Origin: Lachnospiraceae bacterium
Lineage (GTDB): Bacteria; Bacillota; Clostridia; Lachnospirales; Lachnospiraceae
Direction: 5' to 3'
Length of the DNA stretch: 64,000 nt
NCBI GenBank assembly: GCA_030524705.1
Contig: JAUNGD010000004.1
Location: 1 to 64,000 of the forward strand
Shown: one piece after another, positions 23,727 through 32,855 of the stretch
Layout of the letters: each line of letters begins with the position of its first letter
How positions within the stretch are numbered: position 1 is the first letter of the stretch
Made by a program: the position numbers and the translations under genes
The notes under the pieces: generated by a model
Databases searched by the model: none
What the model was told of the DNA's origin: nothing
What the model saw: the letters and a program-made list of their open reading frames with translations, nothing else

Positions 23727-24692
23727 ATGAAAAAACGTATTTTAAGCATGGGTGTAGCACTTGGTATGATGGCCAGCATGATGGTAGGAATGACTGCACA
23801 GGCGGCAGAAACATGGACCGTTACATGTCCCTGGGCGCCGTCAGGTGTGGCGGCAATGGTAAGCCAGCAGGCAGCCACAAAATCCACGGAATATTCCGAT
23901 GACCTGATTTTAGTGGCAGAGGCTGTGAAGGGGGATGCAGCTACTGTAAACACCTGGGTGGCCAGCAATCAGGCCGGGGACAATTCCCTGGTATTTGCGG
24001 GAGAGGGCCTGCTCTCCATTACCTCGCTTCTCGATCCGGCGAAGCTGCAGTTTGATTATGAGAATTTTGCATATGTGGAGAATTTGTATTCCTCCATTTT
24101 TGTTCTGTCAGCAGAGGCCTCTCTGGGTCTGGAGGGCGTTGAGGCGCTGGAAGCATATGTGGAATCCGGCGAGGCCATCAGTGTGGCCGTGAACGGCGCC
24201 ACAGGCTCGGAAGCATTTTTGGCGGCGGCTCTGTTCGGAGCAATGGGCGCAGGGGACCAGCTCAAGCTTGTTCCGTATGAGTCAGCGGCAGAGGCGGCTC
24301 AGGCAGTTGCAAAGGGAGAAACCACCTTCGCAGTTTCCCATCAGTCTCAGATTCAGGAGACGTATCAGCAAGGTGACGTAACCATCGTCTGTGCATTTGA
24401 TGAAAGCGCACTGGAGAACGGACCGTTTGCAGGCGTGGAAGGCGTCGGCGAATACGGCTATCCGTACTTCCGCAACCGCTGCTTTGTAATGGCTCCGGCG
24501 GGGACGGAGGAGGAGACGGTAACGGCTCTGAGAACTCTGTATGACGATATTCTGGCGGATGAGGAAGTGACAAGCTGGCTGCAGGATACGATGCTTCTGG
24601 AGGTGGATACCATGACAGAAGAAGACGTGAAGGCGCATATCGAAAATGTAAAAGCGATTGTGGAGGAGTATGAAGAGATCGTAGCCGGATAA
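23727..24692 (+). CDS. Tripartite tricarboxylate transporter binding protein (TctC family)
   Basis: 321-aa extracytoplasmic binding protein. Residues 1-27 form a signal peptide (MKKR, hydrophobic core, cut near AQA/AE); no lipobox. The TctC/Bug pattern is seen from TWTVTCPWAPSG through GATGSEAFLAAALFGAMG. TTT systems import carboxylates and other anions by secondary transport. Here the gene is followed by TctB and TctA homologues and a sulfatase, so an anionic organosulfate is a plausible ligand. RBS AAGAAGGGAG. A terminator-like hairpin follows before the membrane genes. Confidence 0.88.
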   Translation: MKKRILSMGVALGMMASMMVGMTAQAAETWTVTCPWAPSGVAAMVSQQAATKSTEYSDDLILVAEAVKGDAATVNTWVASNQAGDNSLVFAGEGLLSITSLLDPAKLQFDYENFAYVENLYSSIFVLSAEASLGLEGVEALEAYVESGEAISVAVNGATGSEAFLAAALFGAMGAGDQLKLVPYESAAEAAQAVAKGETTFAVSHQSQIQETYQQGDVTIVCAFDESALENGPFAGVEGVGEYGYPYFRNRCFVMAPAGTEEETVTALRTLYDDILADEEVTSWLQDTMLLEVDTMTEEDVKAHIENVKAIVEEYEEIVAG

Positions 24693-24748
24693 ATCCGGGG
24701 TACATTTTCTGCGGAGTAAGGGCGCTGTTTGACAGCTTCGAAGGAAAA

Positions 24749-24793
24749 GGCTGCCGCAAAATCTGATGTTGGTATTTTGCGGCGGCCCTTTTT
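24749..24793 (+). terminator. Intra-operon attenuator between TctC and TctB genes
   Basis: A 14-bp stem (24749-24762 with 24074-type pairing partner at 24774-24787, one U-G pair, 11-nt loop) followed by TTTTT. It would let excess binding protein be made while only some polymerases continue into the membrane genes. Confidence 0.85.
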
Positions 24794-24820
24794 GTAATAT
24801 GAAAAAGGAGGTTGTATCCT

Positions 24821-25336
24821 ATGAAAGATTTGATAGAACGCATAGACAGTGGGTTTGATCGCATTTCCCTGCGGTTGGAGGACAAAGAAATCCAGGCGCC
24901 TGTGGATCTGATCGCCGGTATTCTTTTTCTCTTGTTCGGGGTCTTTATTTTGGCCATAATGCCGGAGCAGGTAACCGTATCGGAGAAGGATGTGGTAAAC
25001 GGGCGGGCATTTCCCACTATGCTGATGGGACTTTTGATGTTTTGCTGTGTACTACTGATCGGTAAGGAGGTAATCCGCATCATCAGAAAGCAGCCGCTGA
25101 CCCGGAAAACCATTAATTTGCTGGTGGAGGTAAAGGCTCTGGTCATCTTCTGCATCTTGCTGGTTACGTTCCTGATCTGTAAATACACGGGACAATTTGT
25201 AGCAGGAGCGGTTTTCTGCTGTCTTGGATTTTTAATTTATTTTCGCTGTAAAAAGCCGGCCTATTATGCCATTACGCTGGTTCTGGCCGTGGCGATCTGG
25301 GCGGCGTTCCGTTACCTTTTGAAGGTAAATTTTTAA
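24821..25336 (+). CDS. TctB-like small membrane subunit of TTT transporter
   Basis: 171-aa membrane protein with about four hydrophobic segments (AGILFLLFGVFILAIM, TMLMGLLMFCCVLLIG, ALVIFCILLVTFLIC and a C-terminal pair), the DUF1468/TctB layout. Start ATG 24821 with AAAAAGGAGG upstream. It pairs with the large TctA permease 18 bp downstream. Residues 1-25 are charged and cytoplasmic. Sequence in this subunit family is poorly conserved, so the call leans on topology and context. Confidence 0.82.
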   Translation: MKDLIERIDSGFDRISLRLEDKEIQAPVDLIAGILFLLFGVFILAIMPEQVTVSEKDVVNGRAFPTMLMGLLMFCCVLLIGKEVIRIIRKQPLTRKTINLLVEVKALVIFCILLVTFLICKYTGQFVAGAVFCCLGFLIYFRCKKPAYYAITLVLAVAIWAAFRYLLKVNF

Positions 25337-25354
25337 AGAGAGGGGATGAGTTAG

Positions 25355-26854
25355 ATGTTACAATTTATCGGTCCGGCGGCGGGGCTTTTGTTTACGCTGC
25401 AAAATATAATCTGGATTAATCTGGGCGTGTTTATCGGTTCTGTGTTTGCGGCGATTCCGGGACTCAGTGTGATCCTGTGTGTGATTCTGTTTTTGCCGGT
25501 TACTTACAGGCTGAGTGCGATTCCGGGCATGATGTTCCTGCTGGGTATTTATTGTGCGGGCGGTTACGGCGGAAGCGTATCCGCAATTCTGATTAATACG
25601 CCGGGAACGCCCCATGCGGCGGCAACGATGCTGGACGGTCATCCGCTGTCCAAGCAGGGGCGGACGAAGGTTGCGCTTAAGATTGCGCTGTATGCCTCCA
25701 CCTTCGGCGGGATATTTTCAGCAATCACGCTTTTATTTTTGGGGCCGCAGGTGGCCCAGATCGCATCTCAGCTGGGAACGGCGGAGTATTTCATGGTATG
25801 CCTGTTCGGTCTGACCATCATTGCGGGGGTTTCTGGAAAAAGCATGGTAAAGGGTATCATTTCCGCCTGTATCGGATTGTGGATTTCCTGTATCGGTTCT
25901 GACCCCATGACCAGCTATGACCGTTTTACCTTCGGCGTTCCGAGGCTGTATCTTGGCCTGGATCTGGCGGTGTGCCTGATTGGTCTGTTTGCTCTGGTGG
26001 AAATCATGTCAAGAGCGGAGGACAAAAAGGAAGTGCTGCATGTAGATACGAGAAAGATGAAGGATGACGGAGTTCTGACGCCTGATGAGAAAAAGAGAAT
26101 ACGCCTTCCGATTTTCCTGTCTTCCCTGATTGGCGTTATGGTAGGAATTATCCCGGGAACGGGAGCGTCAGAGGCATCCTGGTTCAGCTACAATACGGTA
26201 AAAAATATTTCCAAGCATAAGGAAGAATTCGGACACGGCTCTGTGGAGGGAATCGCTGCGGCGGAGGCGGCTAACAACGCGGTGACGGGAGCCACTCTGA
26301 TCCCGCTGCTTACGCTGGGAATTCCGGGAGACGGAACGGTGGCGATCATGCTTTCGGCGCTGATGATTAACGGGCTGAATCCCGGGCTTTCTCTGTTTAC
26401 GACAGACGGGGACATCATGTATGCAATTATGCTGGGCTTGATTCTGGTAAACGTGTTCATGCTGCTCCAGGGCAAGCTGTTGACGCAGCTTTTTGCCAAG
26501 GTGGTTTTGATCCCGAAGGAAATCCTGACTCCGATCATTGTTATTTTCTGCTTCGCCGGCGCGTACTCTGTGAATAAAAATTATTTTGATGTGGGAGTGA
26601 CGCTGGTATTTGCGCTGATCGCATGGATCCTGCGGAAATTTGACATGCCGGCTGTACCGATTCTTCTGGGTATGGTGCTGGGTAAGATGACAGAGACTAA
26701 TTTCAGAAGGGCGCTGTTTATTTCCGATGGAAACCCGAAAATTTTCTTCAGCAGTATTTATTGCATTATCTTCCTGCTGCTGATCATCGTTGCGATCGGA
26801 GCGATCGTACGCAGCAAAATGACTGAGAACAAAGCAGCAAATAAAGGGGAATAA
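25355..26854 (+). CDS. TctA-like large membrane subunit of TTT transporter
   Basis: 499-aa permease with about 11-12 membrane helices. Conserved TctA segments are visible: GGYGGSVSAILINTPGTP near residues 67-85, and GIIPGTGASEASWFSY and TLIPLLTLGIPGDGT in the second half, the two Gly/Pro-rich repeats typical of the family. It forms the transport channel with the TctB-like subunit. Next gene (sulfatase) starts 4 bp after its stop, so uptake and desulfation are co-expressed. Confidence 0.92.
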   Translation: MLQFIGPAAGLLFTLQNIIWINLGVFIGSVFAAIPGLSVILCVILFLPVTYRLSAIPGMMFLLGIYCAGGYGGSVSAILINTPGTPHAAATMLDGHPLSKQGRTKVALKIALYASTFGGIFSAITLLFLGPQVAQIASQLGTAEYFMVCLFGLTIIAGVSGKSMVKGIISACIGLWISCIGSDPMTSYDRFTFGVPRLYLGLDLAVCLIGLFALVEIMSRAEDKKEVLHVDTRKMKDDGVLTPDEKKRIRLPIFLSSLIGVMVGIIPGTGASEASWFSYNTVKNISKHKEEFGHGSVEGIAAAEAANNAVTGATLIPLLTLGIPGDGTVAIMLSALMINGLNPGLSLFTTDGDIMYAIMLGLILVNVFMLLQGKLLTQLFAKVVLIPKEILTPIIVIFCFAGAYSVNKNYFDVGVTLVFALIAWILRKFDMPAVPILLGMVLGKMTETNFRRALFISDGNPKIFFSSIYCIIFLLLIIVAIGAIVRSKMTENKAANKGE

Positions 26855-26858
26855 AAAT

Positions 26859-28214
26859 ATGGAAAGAAAAAATATTATATTTTATTTCAGTGACCAGCAG
26901 CGATGGGATACCTGCGGGTGTTATGGTCAGCCGCTGGATATTACGCCGAATCTGGACCGGCTGGCGGAGGAGGGCGTCAGATTCGAGAATGCGTTTTCAC
27001 CGCAGCCGGTCTGCGGCCCCTGCCGCGCGCTGTTTCAGACGGGCCGTTATCCCACGGAGACGGGATGCTTCCGCAACAATATTATGCTGCCGGGCAATAT
27101 AAAAACTCTGGGAAATTACATAGAGGAGGCGGGCTATGAAACGGCCTACGTGGGGAAATGGCATCTGGCCAGCGACGGAGAGCTGGAAAAGGCTCCTGTC
27201 GTCGACCATACCATCACGGCGGTTCCCAAAGAGCTGCGGGGAGGCTACACGGGCTACTGGAGAGCTGCGGATGTACTGGAATTTACCTCTCACGGCTATG
27301 ACGGCTATGTATTTGACGAAAATAATAACCGGATTGATTTCAAGGGATACCGGGCGGACTGTATCAATGATATGGCGCTGGAATTTCTGGATGTACGGGA
27401 TCCTGACCGTCCCTTCTTCCTGACGGTTTCCCAGATTGAGCCGCATCATCAGAATGACCGGAAGCATTATGAAGGCCCCGAGGGGTCAAAGGAGAAGTAT
27501 AAGGATTTCGTTCTGCCGGAGGATTTGAAGGCTCTGGGCGGAAATGCCGCGGAGGAGTATCCAGATTATCTGGGGCAGTGTGCCAGCCTGGATATGAATC
27601 TGGGACGTCTTGTGGATAAATTGAAGGAAAAGGGAATCTATGAGGATACGGTTATCATATATGCTTCCGACCACGGTTCCCATTTTCTGACCCGGAACCG
27701 GGACGAGCATTTGAACGGCTATGATGATTACAAGCGCTCCGGGCATGACGCCTGCCTGAAGGTACCGCTGATTATCTCCGGCGGGCCCTTTACCGGCGGA
27801 AAGATAGTAAAGGATCTGGTAAGTACCGAGAGTCTTCCGAAAACGATCCTGGCTTTGGCCGGCGTGGATGTGGGAGATGCCATGATTGGCGAGAACCTTC
27901 TTGACGTGGCGGAGAACAGGACGGATAATAGAGAAAATCAGGTTTTTGCGCAGATATCGGAGAGCCGGGTGGGACGCTGTATTCGTACGCCGGAATATCT
28001 CTATGCGGTGTATGCGCCGGGAATTAACGGCGGTGAGGCGGCTTCTTCGGACCGGTATGCGGATGATTATATGTATGATATGCGCAAAGACCCGTATCAG
28101 CTGAACAATATCGTGAAGGATGAGGCTTATGCTTCCGTGAAGGCGCAGCTTAGGGAGCGTCTGCTGGCGTGGATCGAAAAGGCAGAGGGAAAACGGCCGG
28201 AGATTACGGATTAG
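26859..28214 (+). CDS. Type I sulfatase (cytoplasmic)
   Basis: 451-aa alkaline-phosphatase-superfamily sulfatase. The formylglycine motif is CGPCRALFQTGR near residues 49-60 (C-x-P-C-R-x4-TG), preceded by the metal Asp region FYFSDQQRWDTCGCYG; later metal/active residues lie in GKWHLA and ASDHGSH. No signal peptide: the protein starts MERKNIIFYFSDQQ, so hydrolysis occurs inside the cell on an imported substrate. Cys-type maturation fits the anSME encoded upstream. Similar to choline/aryl or sugar sulfatases; exact substrate unknown. Confidence 0.9.
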   Translation: MERKNIIFYFSDQQRWDTCGCYGQPLDITPNLDRLAEEGVRFENAFSPQPVCGPCRALFQTGRYPTETGCFRNNIMLPGNIKTLGNYIEEAGYETAYVGKWHLASDGELEKAPVVDHTITAVPKELRGGYTGYWRAADVLEFTSHGYDGYVFDENNNRIDFKGYRADCINDMALEFLDVRDPDRPFFLTVSQIEPHHQNDRKHYEGPEGSKEKYKDFVLPEDLKALGGNAAEEYPDYLGQCASLDMNLGRLVDKLKEKGIYEDTVIIYASDHGSHFLTRNRDEHLNGYDDYKRSGHDACLKVPLIISGGPFTGGKIVKDLVSTESLPKTILALAGVDVGDAMIGENLLDVAENRTDNRENQVFAQISESRVGRCIRTPEYLYAVYAPGINGGEAASSDRYADDYMYDMRKDPYQLNNIVKDEAYASVKAQLRERLLAWIEKAEGKRPEITD

Positions 28215-28240
28215 TGTGAGCCGGGCCGGGAGGGAAGATT

Positions 28241-29353
28241 ATGGTAAGAAAGAAAACGGATAAGGTATATCAATGGCTGCTTGCGTATATTGATGAGCAT
28301 AAGTTTTCCAGCAACCTGAAACTTCCCTCCGAAAATGCGGTCCGCCAGAGGCTGCAGGTGGGGCGGGAAACCGTGCGTGCGGCCTTGGAGCAGCTTCAGT
28401 CGGAGGGGCTGATTTATAAAGTAAGAGGCAGCGGAACATACATAAAAAAGGAAACGGCCCTTACCCGTAATCTGGATACGGGCAGCGCCGCCTGCAAGAT
28501 CGGACTGATCCTGCAGGGGCAGGACAGCAGCGCAAATTCAAACCTGATCGACGGGATCGTGGACGGACTGAAGCACACGTTTCCAGAGAAAAAAACGGAC
28601 CTGAATATTTTTCTTACGGACAACAAGTTTTCGAACGAGAGGCGCTGCCTGCAGACCGTGATTAATCAGGATTTTCAGGGCTTTATCATTGACGGCGTAA
28701 AGGCCAGCCTGCTTAACCCGAATCTGGACTGCTATCAGGACATCTACGAAAAACGGATACCGGTAATTTTTTACAACAATTATTATAAGGAAGTGCCGTA
28801 TCCGAAGGTCATCGTAGACGATATCAGATGTGCGGACCAGCTGGTGCATCTGCTGGTTTCGGCGGGACACCGGAAGATCGCAGGTATCTTTGTGTACGAC
28901 AATTACCAGAGCGTTGAGAAGTTTCAGGGTATGGTGAAGGCTCTGCGGAAATACCATGTAGAATTTCAGGACGACTATGTGAAATGGTGTGTTTCCAATG
29001 AGGCCCACGATGAGAAATTCGTGAAGACCGTGGACCGGTTTTTGAAAGGACTGCCCCAGTGTACAGCAATTATCTGCTGCAATTATATTATCTACCGGCT
29101 GGTCAGAAAGGCGCTGCAGCAGCGGGGCAAGCGGATCCCGGAGGATTATTCTTTGGTCTGTTTTGATTATTCCGGGGAAGCCTGGGAGGAGGAAGGGATT
29201 ACCTGCTCCATCAGTCAGGGCTATCAGACCGGATGGAAGCTTGCGGAAAACCTGATGAAAATGATTGAACGGAAGGATTGCTCCGGCGCAAGATACTCCT
29301 GTGTGATGGAGCCGAAAATTTATATTGGCAGGTCTGTGAAAACGATTTTGTAA
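28241..29353 (+). CDS. GntR-HTH / LacI-type sensor regulator (AraR-like)
   Basis: 370-aa regulator. Residues 1-70 are a GntR winged helix (KLPSENAVRQRLQVGRETVRAALEQL and GLIYKVRGSGTYI); residues 85-370 are a periplasmic-binding-protein-like effector domain (Peripla_BP_3) as in LacI proteins and B. subtilis AraR, which has the same architecture. Such proteins usually sense the transported sugar or its product. It sits inside the TTT-sulfatase operon and probably controls the promoter at 23.6 kb. RBS GGGAGGGA. Confidence 0.9.
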   Translation: MVRKKTDKVYQWLLAYIDEHKFSSNLKLPSENAVRQRLQVGRETVRAALEQLQSEGLIYKVRGSGTYIKKETALTRNLDTGSAACKIGLILQGQDSSANSNLIDGIVDGLKHTFPEKKTDLNIFLTDNKFSNERRCLQTVINQDFQGFIIDGVKASLLNPNLDCYQDIYEKRIPVIFYNNYYKEVPYPKVIVDDIRCADQLVHLLVSAGHRKIAGIFVYDNYQSVEKFQGMVKALRKYHVEFQDDYVKWCVSNEAHDEKFVKTVDRFLKGLPQCTAIICCNYIIYRLVRKALQQRGKRIPEDYSLVCFDYSGEAWEEEGITCSISQGYQTGWKLAENLMKMIERKDCSGARYSCVMEPKIYIGRSVKTIL

Positions 29354-29368
29354 TAGGGGATGAAGGAA

Positions 29369-29971
29369 ATGCATGAGAATAAAAGCAGGGAAGCTTTGGC
29401 GCAGATGTCGGATATGCAGATATATTGGAAGCTGTTCTGGATTACTCTGACCCTGAGCGCCAGTACCTTCGGCGGCGGCTTCGTTATCATCAGTATGATG
29501 AAAAAGAGATTTGTGGAGCAGCTTGGATGGCTCGGAGACGAAGAAATGCTGGATATGACGGCGATTGCTCAGTCTTCCCCCGGGGCGTTGGGGGTGAATA
29601 TTGCAATCGTGGTAGGCTACCGCCTGAAAAAAGTTATGGGAGCGCTGGTCTGTACGCTGGGGGCAGTTTTGCCGCCTCTGGTAATTATTTCTGTGATATC
29701 GGTGTTTTACAATCAGTTTCGGGACAATACATATATTTCGATCGCCCTGCAGGTAATGCGGGCCGGAGTGGCGGCTGTCATCATTGATGTGGTCATTGAT
29801 CTGGCAAAAAATATTTTAAAGATGAAGAACGCATTGTGGGTGATTATGATGGCTGCGGCCTTCCTTGCAGTCTGCTTTTTTAAGGTCAGTGCCATTGTGA
29901 TTATACTGATCTGCGGCGCTGTCGGACTGATCTATGTATTGACGGAGAACGGAAGGGAGGCAAAGCGATGA
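29369..29971 (+). CDS. Chromate-transporter family protein, N-half (ChrA-type)
   Basis: About 200-aa short-chain CHR family membrane protein with six hydrophobic segments; the CHR motif is visible as STFGGGFVIISMMKKRFVEQ and AQSSPGALGVNIAIVVGYR. Short CHR proteins function as pairs with oppositely oriented halves; the second half overlaps by 4 bases. Start taken at ATG 29369 (AGGGG eight bases upstream); ATG 29360 is too close to that site. In this operon it may export an oxyanion such as sulfate rather than chromate; that is inference. Confidence 0.85.
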   Translation: MHENKSREALAQMSDMQIYWKLFWITLTLSASTFGGGFVIISMMKKRFVEQLGWLGDEEMLDMTAIAQSSPGALGVNIAIVVGYRLKKVMGALVCTLGAVLPPLVIISVISVFYNQFRDNTYISIALQVMRAGVAAVIIDVVIDLAKNILKMKNALWVIMMAAAFLAVCFFKVSAIVIILICGAVGLIYVLTENGREAKR

Positions 29972-30534
29972 TTTATCTGCAGCTATTCTGGGCTTTCTTT
30001 CAGATCGGTTTATTCAGCTTTGGCGGCGGATATGCGGCGGTGCCCCTGATTCAAAACCAGATTGTGGAGGGGAATCACTGGCTGGAAATGAGCCAGTTTG
30101 CTGATTTGATTACGATAGCGGAAATGACGCCCGGGCCTATCGCGGTGAACAGCGCCACATTTGTCGGACAGCAGATTGCAGGACTTCCGGGAGCCATTGT
30201 CTGTACGCTGGGCTGCATCCTTCCTTCTTTTATTATTGTGCTGGTTCTCGCATGGCTTTATATGAAATACAGGAGCCTGAAGGTGATGCAGGGCGTGCTT
30301 ACGGGGCTTCGGCCGGCCGTTGTGGCGATGATTGCCTCCGCCGGACTGTCGCTGCTGAGTTTGGCTTTGTTCAATGCGTCTTTATTTGACATTCAATTAT
30401 CCGACTTTCGGGTAGTGGAGGCGGTGATTTTTTGTATCTGCCTTGTACTGCTTCGGAAAAAGAAGGCCGGTCCGATTCTGATTATTTTCGGATCGGGGAT
30501 TGTGGGAACGCTGGTGTACTGTTTGATGCGTTAG
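29968..30534 (+). CDS. Chromate-transporter family protein, C-half (ChrA-type)
   Basis: 188-aa partner of the preceding short CHR protein. Motifs FSFGGGYAAVPLIQNQI and EMTPGPIAVNSATFVGQQIAG define the family. ATG 29968 overlaps the upstream stop (ATGA), the normal arrangement for bipartite ChrA. Last gene of the TTT-sulfatase operon, ending 5 bp before a strong terminator. Confidence 0.88.
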   Translation: MIYLQLFWAFFQIGLFSFGGGYAAVPLIQNQIVEGNHWLEMSQFADLITIAEMTPGPIAVNSATFVGQQIAGLPGAIVCTLGCILPSFIIVLVLAWLYMKYRSLKVMQGVLTGLRPAVVAMIASAGLSLLSLALFNASLFDIQLSDFRVVEAVIFCICLVLLRKKKAGPILIIFGSGIVGTLVYCLMR

Positions 30535-30537
30535 ATG

Positions 30538-30578
30538 AATGGATATCTTCATTATTTTGAAGATATCCATTTTTTGTA
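30538..30578 (+). terminator. Terminator of the TTT-sulfatase operon
   Basis: Stem ATGGATATCTTCA with its complement TTGAAGATATCCAT around a short loop, then TTTTTT. The arms are nearly the same as those of the tRNA-Gln terminator at 44.15 kb. Confidence 0.9.
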
Positions 30579-30585
30579 TAAAAAA

Positions 30586-30662
30586 GTTAGAGAAAACTAA
30601 CTAAAAATATTGACATTCCGGCCGTTGTCTGGTACCATTTTAAGAGGTTAGTAATATCTAAC
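30586..30662 (+). promoter_or_regulatory. Enolase promoter bracketed by two GTTAG-N6-CTAAC sites
   Basis: Promoter TTGACA (30610-30615), 17-bp spacer, TACCAT (30633-30638). Two palindromes of the same form flank it: 30586-30601 (spacer AGAAAA) and 30647-30662 (spacer TAATAT), both followed by TAA, 61 bp apart. The downstream copy covers the transcription start. This is a typical twin-operator layout for a repressor. Confidence 0.7.
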
Positions 30663-30695
30663 TAAGCGTGAATAAATCTTGTGGACTCCTCATAG

Positions 30696-32078
<1,383 letters not shown>

Positions 32079-32179
32079 GTCATGTCCGGCGGAAACGCAA
32101 TGGTATTTTATTATGAAGAAACAATGGATTTAAGGTAAAAAGAGCAAAAAAATTTTTGTACAAAAATAAGGAGGTAACA

Positions 32180-32743
32180 ATGTCATTAATCAATAAAGAA
32201 GTAAGTGAATTTTCTGTACAGGCCTTTCAGAATAATGAATTTAAGACAGTGACAAAGGCGGATATCCTGGGAAAATGGAGCGTTTTCTTCTTCTATCCGG
32301 CGGACTTTACGTTCATCTGCCCGACAGAGCTGGAGGATCTGGCAAATAAATACGAGGAATTCAAGGCCATCGGATGTGAGATCTATTCCGTATCCTGCGA
32401 CAGCCATTTCGTACATAAGGCATGGCATGACGCATCTGACCGTATCAAAAAGATCCAGTACCCGATGCTGGCAGACCCGACGCATGCGCTGTCGAAGGAT
32501 TTTGAGGTTTATATTGAAGCAGACGGCATGTCTGAGAGAGGCAGCTTTATCGTGAACCCGGAGGGTAAGATCGTAGCCTACGAGGTAAATGCCGGAAACG
32601 TAGGAAGAAATGCAGATGAGCTGTACCGCAAAGTACAGGCCAGCCAGTTCGTACACGAGCATGGGGACGAGGTGTGCCCGGCAAAATGGCAGCCGGGAGC
32701 TGAGACCCTGAAGCCGAGTCTGGATTTGGTCGGACAGCTCTAA
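32180..32743 (+). CDS. ahpC: Alkyl hydroperoxide reductase AhpC (2-Cys peroxiredoxin)
   Basis: 187-aa peroxidase reducing H2O2 and organic peroxides. Peroxidatic Cys in DFTFICPTELEDL (near residue 47), catalytic Arg region PMLADP, resolving Cys in DEVCPAKWQPG (near residue 166). ATG 32180 follows AAGGAGG; the slightly longer frame lacks support. Its reductase partner lies 113 bp downstream beyond an attenuator-like hairpin, so AhpC can be made in excess. Confidence 0.96.
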   Translation: MSLINKEVSEFSVQAFQNNEFKTVTKADILGKWSVFFFYPADFTFICPTELEDLANKYEEFKAIGCEIYSVSCDSHFVHKAWHDASDRIKKIQYPMLADPTHALSKDFEVYIEADGMSERGSFIVNPEGKIVAYEVNAGNVGRNADELYRKVQASQFVHEHGDEVCPAKWQPGAETLKPSLDLVGQL

Positions 32744-32797
32744 AAAACAGCTGTGAGCACCCGGAGACGGTCGGACAGCGCAGAAAATGAGAAAACG

Positions 32798-32831
32798 GGG
32801 GCTGCCGCGGTATGGTGCGGCAGCTCCTTTT
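32798..32831 (+). terminator. Attenuator hairpin between ahpC and the AhpF-like gene
   Basis: An 11-bp stem (32798-32808 with 32817-32827, one G-U pair) followed by TTTT. It partially separates the peroxidase from its reductase. Confidence 0.75.
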
Positions 32832-32855
32832 CATAAGGACAGAATGGAGAATAAT

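Noticed and set aside
29369-30534. Chromate resistance determinant
   Set aside because: The genes are CHR family, but their place in a sulfatase operon and the lack of other metal-resistance genes make chromate an unlikely natural substrate.
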